A DNA stretch of 64,000 nucleotides, taken from NCBI GenBank assembly GCA_019914945.1, contig CM034103.1:8618001-8682000 (forward strand), given 5' to 3'. Shown here piece after piece: positions 33,998 to 43,220 of this stretch. A program made the translations under genes and the position numbers. Under the pieces are notes generated by a model. That model was given only the letters and a program-made list of their open reading frames with translations, did not search any database and was not told the DNA's origin. Positions within the stretch are counted from its first letter, which is position 1, and each line of letters opens with the position of its first letter. This DNA comes from Typha latifolia. Taxonomy: Eukaryota > Streptophyta > Magnoliopsida > Poales > Typhaceae.

Positions 33998-34186
33998 CAT
34001 ACTCTTAGCATATGGCAGAGTATGGTGATGGCTGATGGTTGTACTATTAGCGTATGACAGGGTACAACTATTATTGATATACCCTTAGCATATGATAGGG
34101 TATGATTACTTTCTTCTGAGATATCCTTAGCGTATGGCAGGGTATGATTTATCTACAGAGATACTCTTAGCATATGACAGGGTATG
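33998..34186. repeat. Array of five inverted-repeat units, ~40 bp apart
   Basis: Five units of the form ATACYCTTAGCATATGRCAGGGTATG start near 33998, 34041, 34078, 34121 and 34160. Each carries TACCCT and AGGGTA arms (with variants) around an AT centre, so each can fold on itself. One or two diverged units exist in the other family-A copies, near 55995-56035 and 62875-62935. Confidence 0.75.
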
Positions 34187-35189
34187 CTCTATGCTTGTGA
34201 CATGATGTGTATCGAGTTTGGGGCCGAGTACCGTAGTCCAGCATGGTGGATGATATTCAGAGTTGAGACGGATGATTGTGATAGTGAGAGATATGTGGAT
34301 TATATATAGCTCTAACATATATGATTATCTAGTGATTGATATGCATCATGCATCATCATTGATGTGACTAGTATCATTGGATCATAATTATTATACATAA
34401 TATGTTGTTATATTCGGTGATGTTATTTGGTAATTTCATCATGTGATATATTTTTTTGGTCGAGGATATAATATGCTCATTCATGAGAATTGATTTCATT
34501 CATATATATATCAATGAGGATACATATATACATGTTCATACATGACATCATGCTGCTTTATGATTCATATTATCCAGTATATAATTTACTTTTTATTTGA
34601 CATCACTAATTCAAGATAAGGTCTATTCACTGAGCCTTTTGCTCATGACTCTCCTTATTTCTTTTCTAACCCCCACAGATAATATGGTACGTGATACCGA
34701 CTCGAGATATTCCGAGGAGATATTTTAGAAAGATGAGGTGAGCTATAGACGCGAGATGGTATAGAAGATAGTTTAATTAGATATTGAGTTGTACCATTAT
34801 TTTATATTTGTACTTCATTGTGTACATGATAATTGGTATAATACAGGTCAAATTATAATATACTCTTATATTAATTGTTTAGTTGTACCTTGATGGTTTT
34901 TTGTGGCCTGTGTGGGTCCTGCTAGATTAATTAGTAGTCTAGTGTATATTATTGTGGACTTGGATATTCACATGTTAACAGGTTTATTTGGTTGATAGTA
35001 TGTTTTATTTGGTGTTGGATTATGTGAGCATAGATATGTTAGCAGGTAGTATTTGAGGATGTCATGATTGTATGTGCAAAGGAGAGTATGTGCTTGACGG
35101 GCCCCGCCCGACCTATCGCGTGCACCGCGCTTGCTGTGTGGGCATATGGACGTGCACGTGCCCGTGCCAGGCGGGAGCATTACACAATG

Positions 35190-35390
35190 TCACTCTGTTT
35201 TGTATAAAATTCATCAAAAGACATTCTCCTCCATGTGAAGGGTTTCAAAGCTTACCGCAAGCCTTTGTAGCTTTGACACTAGATGTCCTCTTATGAATAG
35301 TCTAAAGAATGTCTCATATATCCTTAGCTACTTTGTAAGTAGAAATATGATGAAACTCATCTGGAGAGATATAATAGAAGATAGCATTTA
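35190..35390 (-). pseudogene. gag: Second Sirevirus: gag N-terminal fragment
   Basis: Minus-strand translation gives YYISPDEFHHISTYKVAKD and further residues that align with the first Sirevirus (FSCVSSEEFRRISTCEIAKEA, about 2035-2090) and continue through the LQRLTTSFE-MEENE equivalent, with a frame slip. The piece ends where the G1 LTR begins at 35391. The 5' LTR and first ~80 gag codons of this element were not found further right. Confidence 0.7.
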
Positions 35391-35974
35391 TGATACGATC
35401 CGACCACGTGGGTTATGTTAGTTGATTCAGTGGAGTCAAGTCGAGTTGAATTGAGTTAGTTAGATTTTGCTTATTGCTTTAAATTTTAAATAAAATGGAT
35501 GTAAGCCCAACATGGCGAATTAGACTCGGTCCGCTTTGATTGTACTCCTATAAAGAGGAGCGATCGTGGGTTAAATTATTATCATAGAATGGTTATTGAG
35601 TTTAGCCAATTTATTATTTGCTTTTATCTTTTATTATAGACATTAGATCGTTTCTATCTCTGTAGAAGTAGATCGTAACCTTAGATCCATTCAAAACACC
35701 CAAATCCTAGTCATCATTTTCCTCCAGGAGCCACCCTACCTTACAACTGTCTACCACCATCCTTGGTCATCTGTCCTCTGATGACCGCCGCAATGTCGGA
35801 TAATTATCAATATGTCCAATTCTAACATTCCTTCACTCTTTTATTTTTACCTTTTCACCCGGACCTTGGATTGAAATGAAACTAAAGTCATTAGATCCAT
35901 AACTCATGAGGCTACCATTCATAAAAGTTCATAATTTTATTACATCCAAATCGATTCAGATCTGATTTGTAACA
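35391..35974 (+). repeat. Gypsy G1 5' LTR (584 bp)
   Basis: Begins TGATACGATCC and ends TTTGTAACA, directly followed by G and a primer site. Its second half aligns with the minus-strand G2 LTRs. CCTATAAAGAGG near 35548 is a good TATA candidate. No 3' LTR was found; the element is interrupted within its leader by G4. Confidence 0.7.
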
Positions 35975-35975
35975 G

Positions 35976-35987
35976 TGGTACCAAAGC
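35976..35987 (+). promoter_or_regulatory. Primer-binding site of G1
   Basis: TGGTACCAAAGC, one base after the LTR end, resembles a tRNA-complementary primer site and fixes the LTR boundary. Confidence 0.65.
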
Positions 35988-36003
35988 TAGCATTCGTCGA
36001 CCG

Positions 36004-36273
36004 ATGGTTAGCATGAGATCAAAGAACATGAATGAGGAAGGGACAATCATGGAGGATCAGGAACCTATCTCCATCTCTTGTGAGAATTTCTCCATCAGCA
36101 ATGAGCCACCAGCGTGGACGAGGACATTATTTAAAAAAATTTTAAACGAATTGAAAGATATCCAAATCTCCCTTAATGACTCAATCCAGGCCTTGGCAGA
36201 GGTCCTATTAGCCGCCAACTACTGGCCAACATCGCCGACATATTATGACCGAGTTTGGGAGGGGTCCAGTTAG
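36004..36273 (+). pseudogene. G1 gag N-terminal fragment
   Basis: An 89-codon frame starting MVSMRSKNMNEEGTIMEDQE. The helical segment KKILNELKDIQISLNDSIQALAEVLLAAN is followed by a short tail. It matches the G2 N-terminus at 29974-30225, including the MEDQE and IQAL.EVLLA motifs, which supports both as real Gag starts. The similarity stops near 36250, where an apparent new LTR begins, so the rest of G1 Gag is missing. Confidence 0.55.
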
Positions 36274-36279
36274 TTTAGT

Positions 36280-36849
36280 TGTGGTTTAGTTGGTTTAGTT
36301 GTGAGTCTAATTCTATTTCTGCATTACTTTTCTTGCACTTGGTTTAGTTAGTTTAGTTGTAGTATGAAAATAATATTGCCCTAATTCCTCTCTCTCATAC
36401 TCTCACCTTCATCACCCTCCTCTAGCTATAGTGGCGCCAAGAAGACCGAGCTCCACCAGCTACCCCTTCCCATTTTGACTAGCCTCTCCCCTCTACCAGC
36501 TCCAACTCACCTCTCCTCCACTTCCCCCACTACCCTTAGCAACCTCCACTCCTACTCTTCCCACAACCCTCACCATCGAGCTCACCGTTGAACCAGCAGC
36601 TCCCATTACTACAGTCGCTGCCCTTGGTGCTCTTTACCTCAATCCACTTCCCTACTTACATTCATCCTTCACCCTCACTCACCTCAGCTCCACAACAGCC
36701 CTAATAGACAATACCCACATCAACTCCTCCACAACCACATCTACAGCTCCTAACAATCAGCACCCACCTTAGCTCCATGTAGCCTAGGTGCAACCACCTT
36801 CCTCCATAACCTGAGCATCACTCCCTATTCGGACCCAACCACAAAAGCA
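36280..36849 (+). repeat. Possible LTR of gypsy G4
   Basis: The start has repeated GGTTTAGTT(A/G)GTTTAGTTGT units (36263-36360). The end ...AAAAGCA is followed by GTATTAGAGCC, close to a TGGTATCAGAGCC primer site, and then by a Gag start about 30 bp on. These signs fit a short LTR of about 570 bp, but no second copy was found, so the boundaries are inferred. Confidence 0.4.
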
Positions 36850-36877
36850 GTATTAGAGCCGTAGCCTTCCTCAGACC

Positions 36878-38561
36878 ATGACCACCACAAGATCAATGGC
36901 GAGTAGGAAGACTACGATAGAAGCTCCAATAGAAGGTGATCCTTCGACCGGCGCGGTGGCACTGCTAGAGACCGAAGCATTCTCGAGCGCGCCCAGCATG
37001 TCACCAACAAGGGGAGCTCCATAGAAGGAACTTCTCACTACTCTCCTCCTCCAGAGGATTGCTGGAGTTGTAGGAGAGGTCACAGGAAGAGATGAGGGGA
37101 CTGACAGCAGATCTAAAATCAATGGTTCTTGGCGAGCCCTTGCAAGATCAGCACCGCGCACTAGAACCGTCGCAGTCTCCAGCGGCGACATGGGCTTCTC
37201 CTCCCTCGACCATTCCTCTCCTTCCTTACCCACTTGGCTTACGAGTTTAGCGACCCCCTTTCTACAACCTAGAGAAAGGAGAGCCGAGCCAGTGGGCCAC
37301 CAAACCAGCTACAGCATCAAGTCGGTTTAGAAGACTTCACACTAAAACTGACGCCGATCTAGACAACATCGACCAAGGGGAGCCCCTCCTCCCTCAACCC
37401 ATAGGTCCAAGGCTACCATACCTAGTCCCTGCTAGACTGGAAGAAGAAGAGCCCAACCATGGGCTGACTCGGGAGCGAGGACGCGTGAAGGAGCCAAGAG
37501 CAGCAACCGGCCAACCACCGCAACGCATGCTTGCTTGGGCTGCTGCCATGCAATCAGAGGGACTCGTTCCACTTCCAATATGCTCTAGGGTCCCTCCACC
37601 AGCCCCATATGGACCAGATCAAGGAGGGATGGACCTGAGACTCTGGTGGAATAAGAGGGCCTAAACGGCAGCTGTTGTCCAATGGCTGCACCGCAATGAT
37701 TTTGGGTTATAGTGGGATGATAAGGAGCGGCTATAGAGTGACCATGAGGTGTATTCCATCCACCCATGGTTAGGCCTAAAATGGCATATGACCTAAACTA
37801 CGACAACGGCATTTGCAGGCGCACTACACGGCTCGACTTTCCCAAGTTCTAGGGAGGGAATCCATTGGATTGGATCTTTCGAGCCGAGCAATTCTTTGAG
37901 TACCTGAGAACAGCAGAAGATGTCAAAGTGCTATTGGCAAGCTTCCATCTGGAGGGGGCTACCCTCCATTGGTACCAGTCAGTGAGCATCCATTAGCCAT
38001 TCAAGTCATGGACTGTGTTCATTGAGGGACTCTCGAGTCAGTTTGGGATAGTGGCTTTGAGGATTATTCTGCTACACTCTCCAAGTTGGTTTAGCAGATA
38101 TCTGTAGCCACCTACGAAGAGGAGTTTGAGCGTGTGAGTAGTCGACGCCGACCTCTATGGACATAGTAGCTGCTAGTTAGCACTTTCATCTCGGAGCTAC
38201 GCGAGGAGATTAAGGCTGACATCCTTTCCCTACAGACTCAGACCTTGAGCGAAGCCTTCGAGGATGCCATTCGGATAGAGTAGAAGCACGTGCCTTGAGG
38301 AGTGCTTTGAGGACTTCATGGACTAGCCGAGACGACAGGATTATCACATGTGCATTGGATGCAGTCGGCAGGTCGATAGTTGTTTCGAGGGCTACCCTTC
38401 CCCCCTTTGGCACGAGGACAACACCTAGACTAGTCGTGGGTCTTAAGGGAGGAGGGGCACGACCCATAGTCCACACTCTCACACCCGCGCAGGTGGAGGA
38501 GCAACGGGTTAAGGGGTTGTTTTATTAGTGCGACAAGAGGTTCACTTTAGGCCACCATTGC
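36878..38561 (+). pseudogene. gag: Gypsy G4 gag, broken
   Basis: The start MTTTRSMASRKTTIEA is a typical plant gypsy Gag N-terminus; the first frame stops near 37024 and similarity continues in pieces. The core domain at about 37830-38280 reads LDFPKF-(stop)-GGNPLDWIFRAEQFFEYL, then ASFHLEGATLHWYQS and FISELREEIKADI. It ends LTPAQVEEQRVKGL followed by a knuckle-like CDKRFTLGHHC at 38529-38561. At least five stops or frame changes interrupt it. The G3 gag at 58415 has the same end motif (LTPAQVEE), so G3 and G4 are related. Confidence 0.75.
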
Positions 38562-38579
38562 GCTATAGCCATCGGGAAT

Positions 38580-38876
38580 GTGATGTTGATTGACAACTAT
38601 GATGATAGAGGCGAGAAGGTGATGGAGGATGACCTGGTTGTTGAGGATATGATAGAGGCTGTGGACGAGGGCCTCGACGAGGATATCCCCACCGAGATCT
38701 CCATGCATGCTTACTCAGGGGACGAGTGCCCCGAAGACCCATTCGGGGTGGTCAGGAAACATAGAGTACACACACTCATTGACACTGGAAGTATGCATAA
38801 TTTCTTGGATGAGCCTACCATTGGCTTTGTGGTGACTTTCGGGGATGGCACGAAACTTCTAGCGATGAGCATATGA
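38580..38876 (+). pseudogene. Gypsy G4 protease fragment
   Basis: A 98-codon frame with VHTLIDTGSMHNFLDEPT. The catalytic DTGS is at 38781-38792, preceded by an acidic linker (VEDMIEAVDEGLDEDIPTE) and the ISMHAYSGDE motif typical of this gypsy group. The frame closes soon after the active site, so the protease is incomplete. It would cleave Gag-Pol during particle maturation. Confidence 0.75.
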
Positions 38877-39149
38877 AGGTGTAGGGCCACAATTTCATCG
38901 TTGACTTGCACCCCTTGGCACTCCGTGGGGCAAACATGGTCTTGGGCACCTAGTGGCTCTAGAGCCTTGGCCCAATCACGTTCAACTTCTCAAACATGTA
39001 GCTTACCTTTCAGACGGATGGACCTTGGTGAGATTGGATGGAGTCCGGACTTAGGCGCACCCCATGTTGCAGCCACTCATTAGTGTATCAGGTGCCAAAG
39101 TGTATCATTAGTGGAGTCCCGACTGTACCTGAGCCCACTCTAAGCTTAA

Positions 39150-39440
39150 GTAAACCCGTTAATTTAGTTTAGTTATTGACTAATTTTTCTGGACTGTTTG
39201 AGGCCCTGAAAGGGCTATCCCTTACCAGGCATGCCGACCACTGGATTGAGATTATGCCAGGGGCCGATCTAGCCAACATTCAACCCTACCAATATCCACA
39301 TGTGTAAAAGGATGAGATCTCAAGGCTGGTCACTGAGATGTTGGAGTAGGGAGTCATCCAGCCGAGTCAGAGTGCATATTCTTTATTTGTCCTGCTAGTG
39401 AGGAAGAAGGACAGGAGTTGGCGTTTCTATGTGGACCTCT
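39150..39440 (+). pseudogene. pol: Gypsy G4 reverse transcriptase, N-terminal remnant
   Basis: Fragments of RT fingers can be read: LTRHADHWIEIMPGA, DEISRLVTEMLE, IQPSQSAYS and LLVRKKDRSWRF. Similarity then jumps at about 39440 straight to integrase-side sequence. The palm with its catalytic Asp pair, the thumb and RNase H are absent, so a deletion of roughly 1.5 kb or more occurred. Stops at the V-stop-K and E-stop-G positions confirm decay. Confidence 0.65.
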
Positions 39441-40400
39441 TCTATTTTACTCTAGAGGCTAGGCATGAGGGCACACTGAGGACCTACAAATGGCTTTTGT
39501 AGAGCTATACGTGGACCGGGATGAAGAAGGCAGTGATAGAGTACGTGAGGGCGTGTGAAATGTGCCAACGAGCAAAAGCTGACTCCCTTAGGCCGGCGAG
39601 ATTACTACAGCCTTTGCCAATCTCAGAGCAGGTTTGGCAGGACACCTCCATGGGTTTCATTGAGGGGCTACTAGTAGTTCGGGGATACTTAGTCATATTT
39701 ATGGTGCTAGATAGGTCGAGCAAGTATGCCCACTTCTCAACTCTGGCGCACCCATTTTCAGCGAAGATCGTAGAGGAGGTGTTCATACACACTGTCGGCA
39801 AGCTCCATGGCATGCCACGTTCCATAGTCTTAGACAAAGATCGGGTCTTCATCAATGACTTCAGCCTACTACTCGTAGACTGATGGCCAAATCGAGATAG
39901 TGAACTGTGGCATTAAGCAATACCTTCACTGCTTTCTAAGAGAGCGCCCCAGGAGGTGGCTCAAATTATTGGTCTGCCAAAGAATGGTCCTACAATAGTG
40001 CCTTTCACACTAGTATCTAGATGACTCCCTTTGAGGCAGTGTATGGTAAACTACCACTGACTCTACGAACCTATGATCCCGTAGCATCTTCAATGCAGAC
40101 GGAGATGGACCTCGAGCTGACGGATAGATATGCCATCTTGAGGAGGCTGAGGGCCCACATGGTAGAGGCACAGAACCGCAAGAAGTAGATCTATGATCAA
40201 GCATCGTGAGTAGGAGTTCACGATCTGTGATCTAGTATTCATGCATGTTCAGCACTTTCGATAGGTGACTTTGAGGTCGTTTTGCGTACTTGAGCGACTA
40301 GGCCCGGTGGCGTATAGATTGGTGTTACCTAAAGGATCTCGCGTCCATCCAGTGTTCTATGTCTTAATCCTAAAAGCTCAAGTCTAGATGGAACAAATCA
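39441..40400 (+). pseudogene. pol: Gypsy G4 integrase and C-terminal remnant
   Basis: The open stretch 39521-39883 reads VRACEMCQRAKADSLRPARLLQPLP (second half of the HHCC zinc module), then QVWQDTSMGFIEGL with a catalytic-core Asp, and LDRSSKYAHFSTLAHPF and IVLDKDRVF with the second Asp region. After 39883 many stops follow. A late segment near 40285-40375 reads LGPVAYRLVLPKGSRVHPVFYV, the conserved integrase C-terminal motif of Ty3/gypsy elements. The core glutamate region is too broken to place. It once encoded cDNA insertion activity. Confidence 0.75.
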
Positions 40401-40929
40401 TAGTTGTTGATATGCTCAAAATTTTTGTTCTAGCGTCTAGATGGGGCCTGGCCCATGCAGACAGTGTTGCCAGTCATTGACATATATTCCTCGGGAGTTC
40501 ATCCATTTTCACTTCAAAATTTTCTTCCCTCCTTTCCTATTATAGTTGGCATTTGCATAATTTGTTTTGCTTGTCAATTTGTCATAAAAGAGGGAGTAAT
40601 TTACTAACTAAGATTTAGTGGGAGTAGTCTTTATATTCAAGATTTGATGTTTGTTTCTCGATGATTACTTTGGCATGTACTTGGACATATTTTGGTTATT
40701 TGGTCTAGTCACACTGCCTTGTCATGATATGGTTGTTTTGATTTGCGAGAAAAAGTTTTGGAAGATACTTGCTTATTTTGAAAACTTGATCAACTACGAT
40801 ATTTATTTCATATCTTTAAGTTAGACATAAAATTTGATTCCGGACATATTGATTTGCCGAAATTCAATTATGAAAATTGATTTTTGAATTGTTTTGAAAA
40901 TTGTGTATCAAATTTGATTCCGAACATCT
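40401..40929. other. Eroded LTR-like DNA, no gene
   Basis: AT-rich sequence with several ATTTGATTCCGRACAT repeats (40825-40930). No 3' LTR matching G1 or G4 was recognised. The texture resembles decayed copia LTR DNA, continuing after the LINE at 41834. Confidence 0.35.
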
Positions 40930-41833
40930 TTTTTCCTTTTTCGCCCACTGCCCTCCGCTGGTAGTCGGTGCTTCTCTTCTCCCCTTCTTGTCCTTGTTCT
41001 TCTCTTTCCCTACCTCTTTTGCTTTCGGCTGGCCTTCGTTGGCAGCATCGTCAGTACTGCCCTCCTCCTAGTGCCAAAGCCCGTCTATGAGATCGCCTTC
41101 GTCCTTCAGCCGTCGGAACCTACGGTAGCCGACCCCTTCTTGCCTCACTAGCCTCGGACTTCGCTGTAGTCATCACTAACACCACCGCTGCTATCCTCTC
41201 TCCACCAATAGATGCCACAACCTTTGTTGCCACTGCCTTCGCTCTCCCCTCCCTCAGCTTACTAAAGCCACTGTCTCTATTGTGGTTTTCCTGTTGCCTG
41301 GTGGTCGGGATTGTCTCCCTTTTGCCGAGCATTGTTTTATCTATTAGGGTTTACTGTTCTTTTTTTTTTGTAAAGCATTGCTTGTAGTGGGTTCTCTCTT
41401 GGTGGGAGGTTGTTCTTGCACTATTTGATGTTTTGGCTTAGCCATCATCATCTTTTTACTATTTTCTGTTGTAGTTCTTGTTGCTAGTGTTGCAGGTTTG
41501 GCATTTCAATTCTTCTATGGTGTTGATTATGCCATAGGACATTGAATCACCTTTACATGTGCTACCCTTTCAAGCTTCTTGATGCTTCTTGATGCTTCTC
41601 TTTGTGGTGCTGCTGATCAAGTGGGAGACTTGTTTCTAGGACTATTGTCCTATCCCCTCCATTTCTTTGCAAGATAGCTTGTATTATGCTTAACTTAATA
41701 CTGTGCTTTTTCATGGTTTAGTCTATTTGACTTGTAAAAGGGTTGTCACCCTATTTTTCGTTTCTTTCATTGTATCAAGTTTTATTTGCTAAATGAAATG
41801 AAACACAAGTCTACGGACTTTCTTTCAAAAAAA
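40930..41833 (+). mobile_element. LINE-like element, truncated, with poly(A) tail
   Basis: The 3' end reads GCTAAATGAAATGAAAC, then CTTTCTTTC and a run of nine A at 41825-41833, the usual finish of plant L1-type LINEs. GC- and CT-rich sequence at the 5' side differs sharply from the AT-rich flanks, so the insert is about 0.9 kb. No endonuclease or RT domain is readable, so it is either severely truncated or internally deleted. Target duplications were not resolved. A 70-codon minus-strand frame inside it is a chance frame. Confidence 0.5.
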
Positions 41834-42404
41834 AATTTGTTTTCATATAACAGATGCATTTCATGAAGTTTATCTAGTGTTTATAATCTTCACAGGGATT
41901 AATTTTCATTATACAAATTTGAAGTAAACTCATATGTCTTGATCTTAGAAAGTTTTATAAACTCTAGAGCATTGTTCAGGAATTGTGTTTTGGCACGAAA
42001 TTGTCAAGTAGAAGATTGTAAGAGATATTTTTCTAATAACAAATTTGGAGTTAAAATCATATTTGATTGACTTGTAAAAATTAGATTCAGGTGTATGATC
42101 AAATCATATAACTTATGGATGATCAGAGTGTGCAAAGAAATCAAGTAAATCAAATTATAAATCAATTTTCAGTTGCTCGTTTCAAGTAAATCAAAGTATA
42201 AATCAAACTAAATTATTTTATTTTCATCTTTAAATTGAGAGTAACAATAATGACGCAGTTTTAGTATATTGAGTCAAAATCCACCGGTCCTAGTAGAAAT
42301 AATTCTTAACTAGATGTAGTAAATAACCAATTTATATCCATTATATTTAGTTTTTATAGTTGAAGCATATAAAACCGCCAAAAGCTAATGTTATAGTTCT
42401 TGGA
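41834..42404. other. Copia-LTR-like remnant upstream of the protease
   Basis: AT-rich and non-coding. The stretch 42070-42150 (ATTAGATTCAGGTGTATGATCAAATCATATAACTTATGG) aligns with 15480-15545, evidence that both are pieces of one dispersed LTR family. Confidence 0.4.
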
Positions 42405-43130
42405 CTTTAAATATTCCATGTGAATGTTTCAGTACCAACTGTCGAAGAATGAGTGGCAATGTCAACCTCCTATTATGATGTGCTTGAAGTTTTGCATTTG
42501 ATTGGATTCTGCATAAACAGTATGCAGAACTTACAGAATGACAAAATGTGATGTACACGAAGACATGAAATAATATTCTACTTCATCTTTTTCTATCTCT
42601 TCTCTTATATACACACACACACACAAACACATTAGAATCTCAAGGCTTGTCCTTGGTAATCTATGGTTGCATAACCAATTACTGGTTAAAAAAGACAACT
42701 GCCACCAATAAATTAAAATTAGTCTCTACATATGTGATTAAAAATGGAGTTGCAACTGCCCAGACGAGTCTTAGCATGCAAAGAAATGCCACTATGAGAA
42801 CTGCACATAGATCAAAGATTCAGTTAATGGTCGAAGAATGAGTACCAGTTTTATGTACTGTAAAGATTCCATGTCAAAGATTTAGTCCATTGTTAAAGGA
42901 GGAGTACCGAAGTCAACCTCTTCATTTGATCGTAGTTACGCATCTGCAGTTGAATCGCAACAAATGGTGTACATTTATTTATATACGAACAATCTATGGT
43001 TGCATCACCAATTACTTCTTAAATAATTTAAGAAAACTATGGTCCATAAAATTACTATTTATATATGCGACCAAACAACATTGTAAGCCGGAGATGGCAT
43101 GGCACTAGGAGAATTGCCCATAGATTAAAA
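42405..43130. repeat. Imperfect direct duplication upstream of the protease
   Basis: Segments of about 42405-42825 and 42862-43130 share, in the same order, a GTCAACCTC block, ATCTATGGTTGCATMACCAATTACT, a TGTGATTAAAA/TGCGACCAAAC stretch and a closing GAACTGCACATAGATCAAAG/GAATTGCCCATAGATTAAAA. The first unit carries an (AC)n microsatellite near 42610-42625. The repeat doubles what is probably the proximal promoter. Confidence 0.6.
43056..43066 (+). promoter_or_regulatory. Candidate TATA box of the protease gene
   Basis: TATTTATATAT lies 155 bases upstream of the ATG in the second promoter unit. Composition is AT-rich throughout, so this is only a candidate. Confidence 0.3.
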
Positions 43131-43220
43131 TTGTCCTCTATCTAATTAAGCGCACAAGATGATGATCTTATTAATATCATGAAGAGGAAAGATCATATGT
43201 GCGACTCACATTATAGAGCT

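Larger units (their letters stand above)
32220..35184 (+). mobile_element. Solo LTR, family A (2965 bp), with exact target duplication
   Basis: Starts TGTAACAACCC and ends GGGAGCATTACA, with CAATG directly on both sides (32215-32219 and 35185-35189). The host Sirevirus gag frame continues across the site if the insert and one CAATG are ignored. In order: a hairpin-bearing GC-rich start (32260-32400), CT microsatellites (32405-32620), GC-rich DNA (32620-32720), CTT-rich DNA (to 32810), AT-rich DNA, a tandem inverted-repeat array (33998-34186), and a GC-rich end (35095-35180). Related copies are at 21779, 51309, 54969 (inverted) and about 61170. The CT-rich zone creates chance ORFs. No primer site or polypurine tract adjoins it, so it is a solo LTR, probably gypsy. 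Confidence 0.85.

Noticed and set aside
33998..34186. CRISPR-like regular repeats
   Set aside because: The repeats are degenerate, lie inside a plant LTR, and have no cas genes; the genome is eukaryotic.
36871..37233. A 120-codon minus-strand ORF
   Set aside because: Antisense shadow of the plus-strand G4 Gag N-terminal region; no domain.
40401..42404. A 3' LTR for G1 or G4
   Set aside because: I compared the TGATACGATCC and GGTTTAGTT starts and found no matching stretch in this interval.
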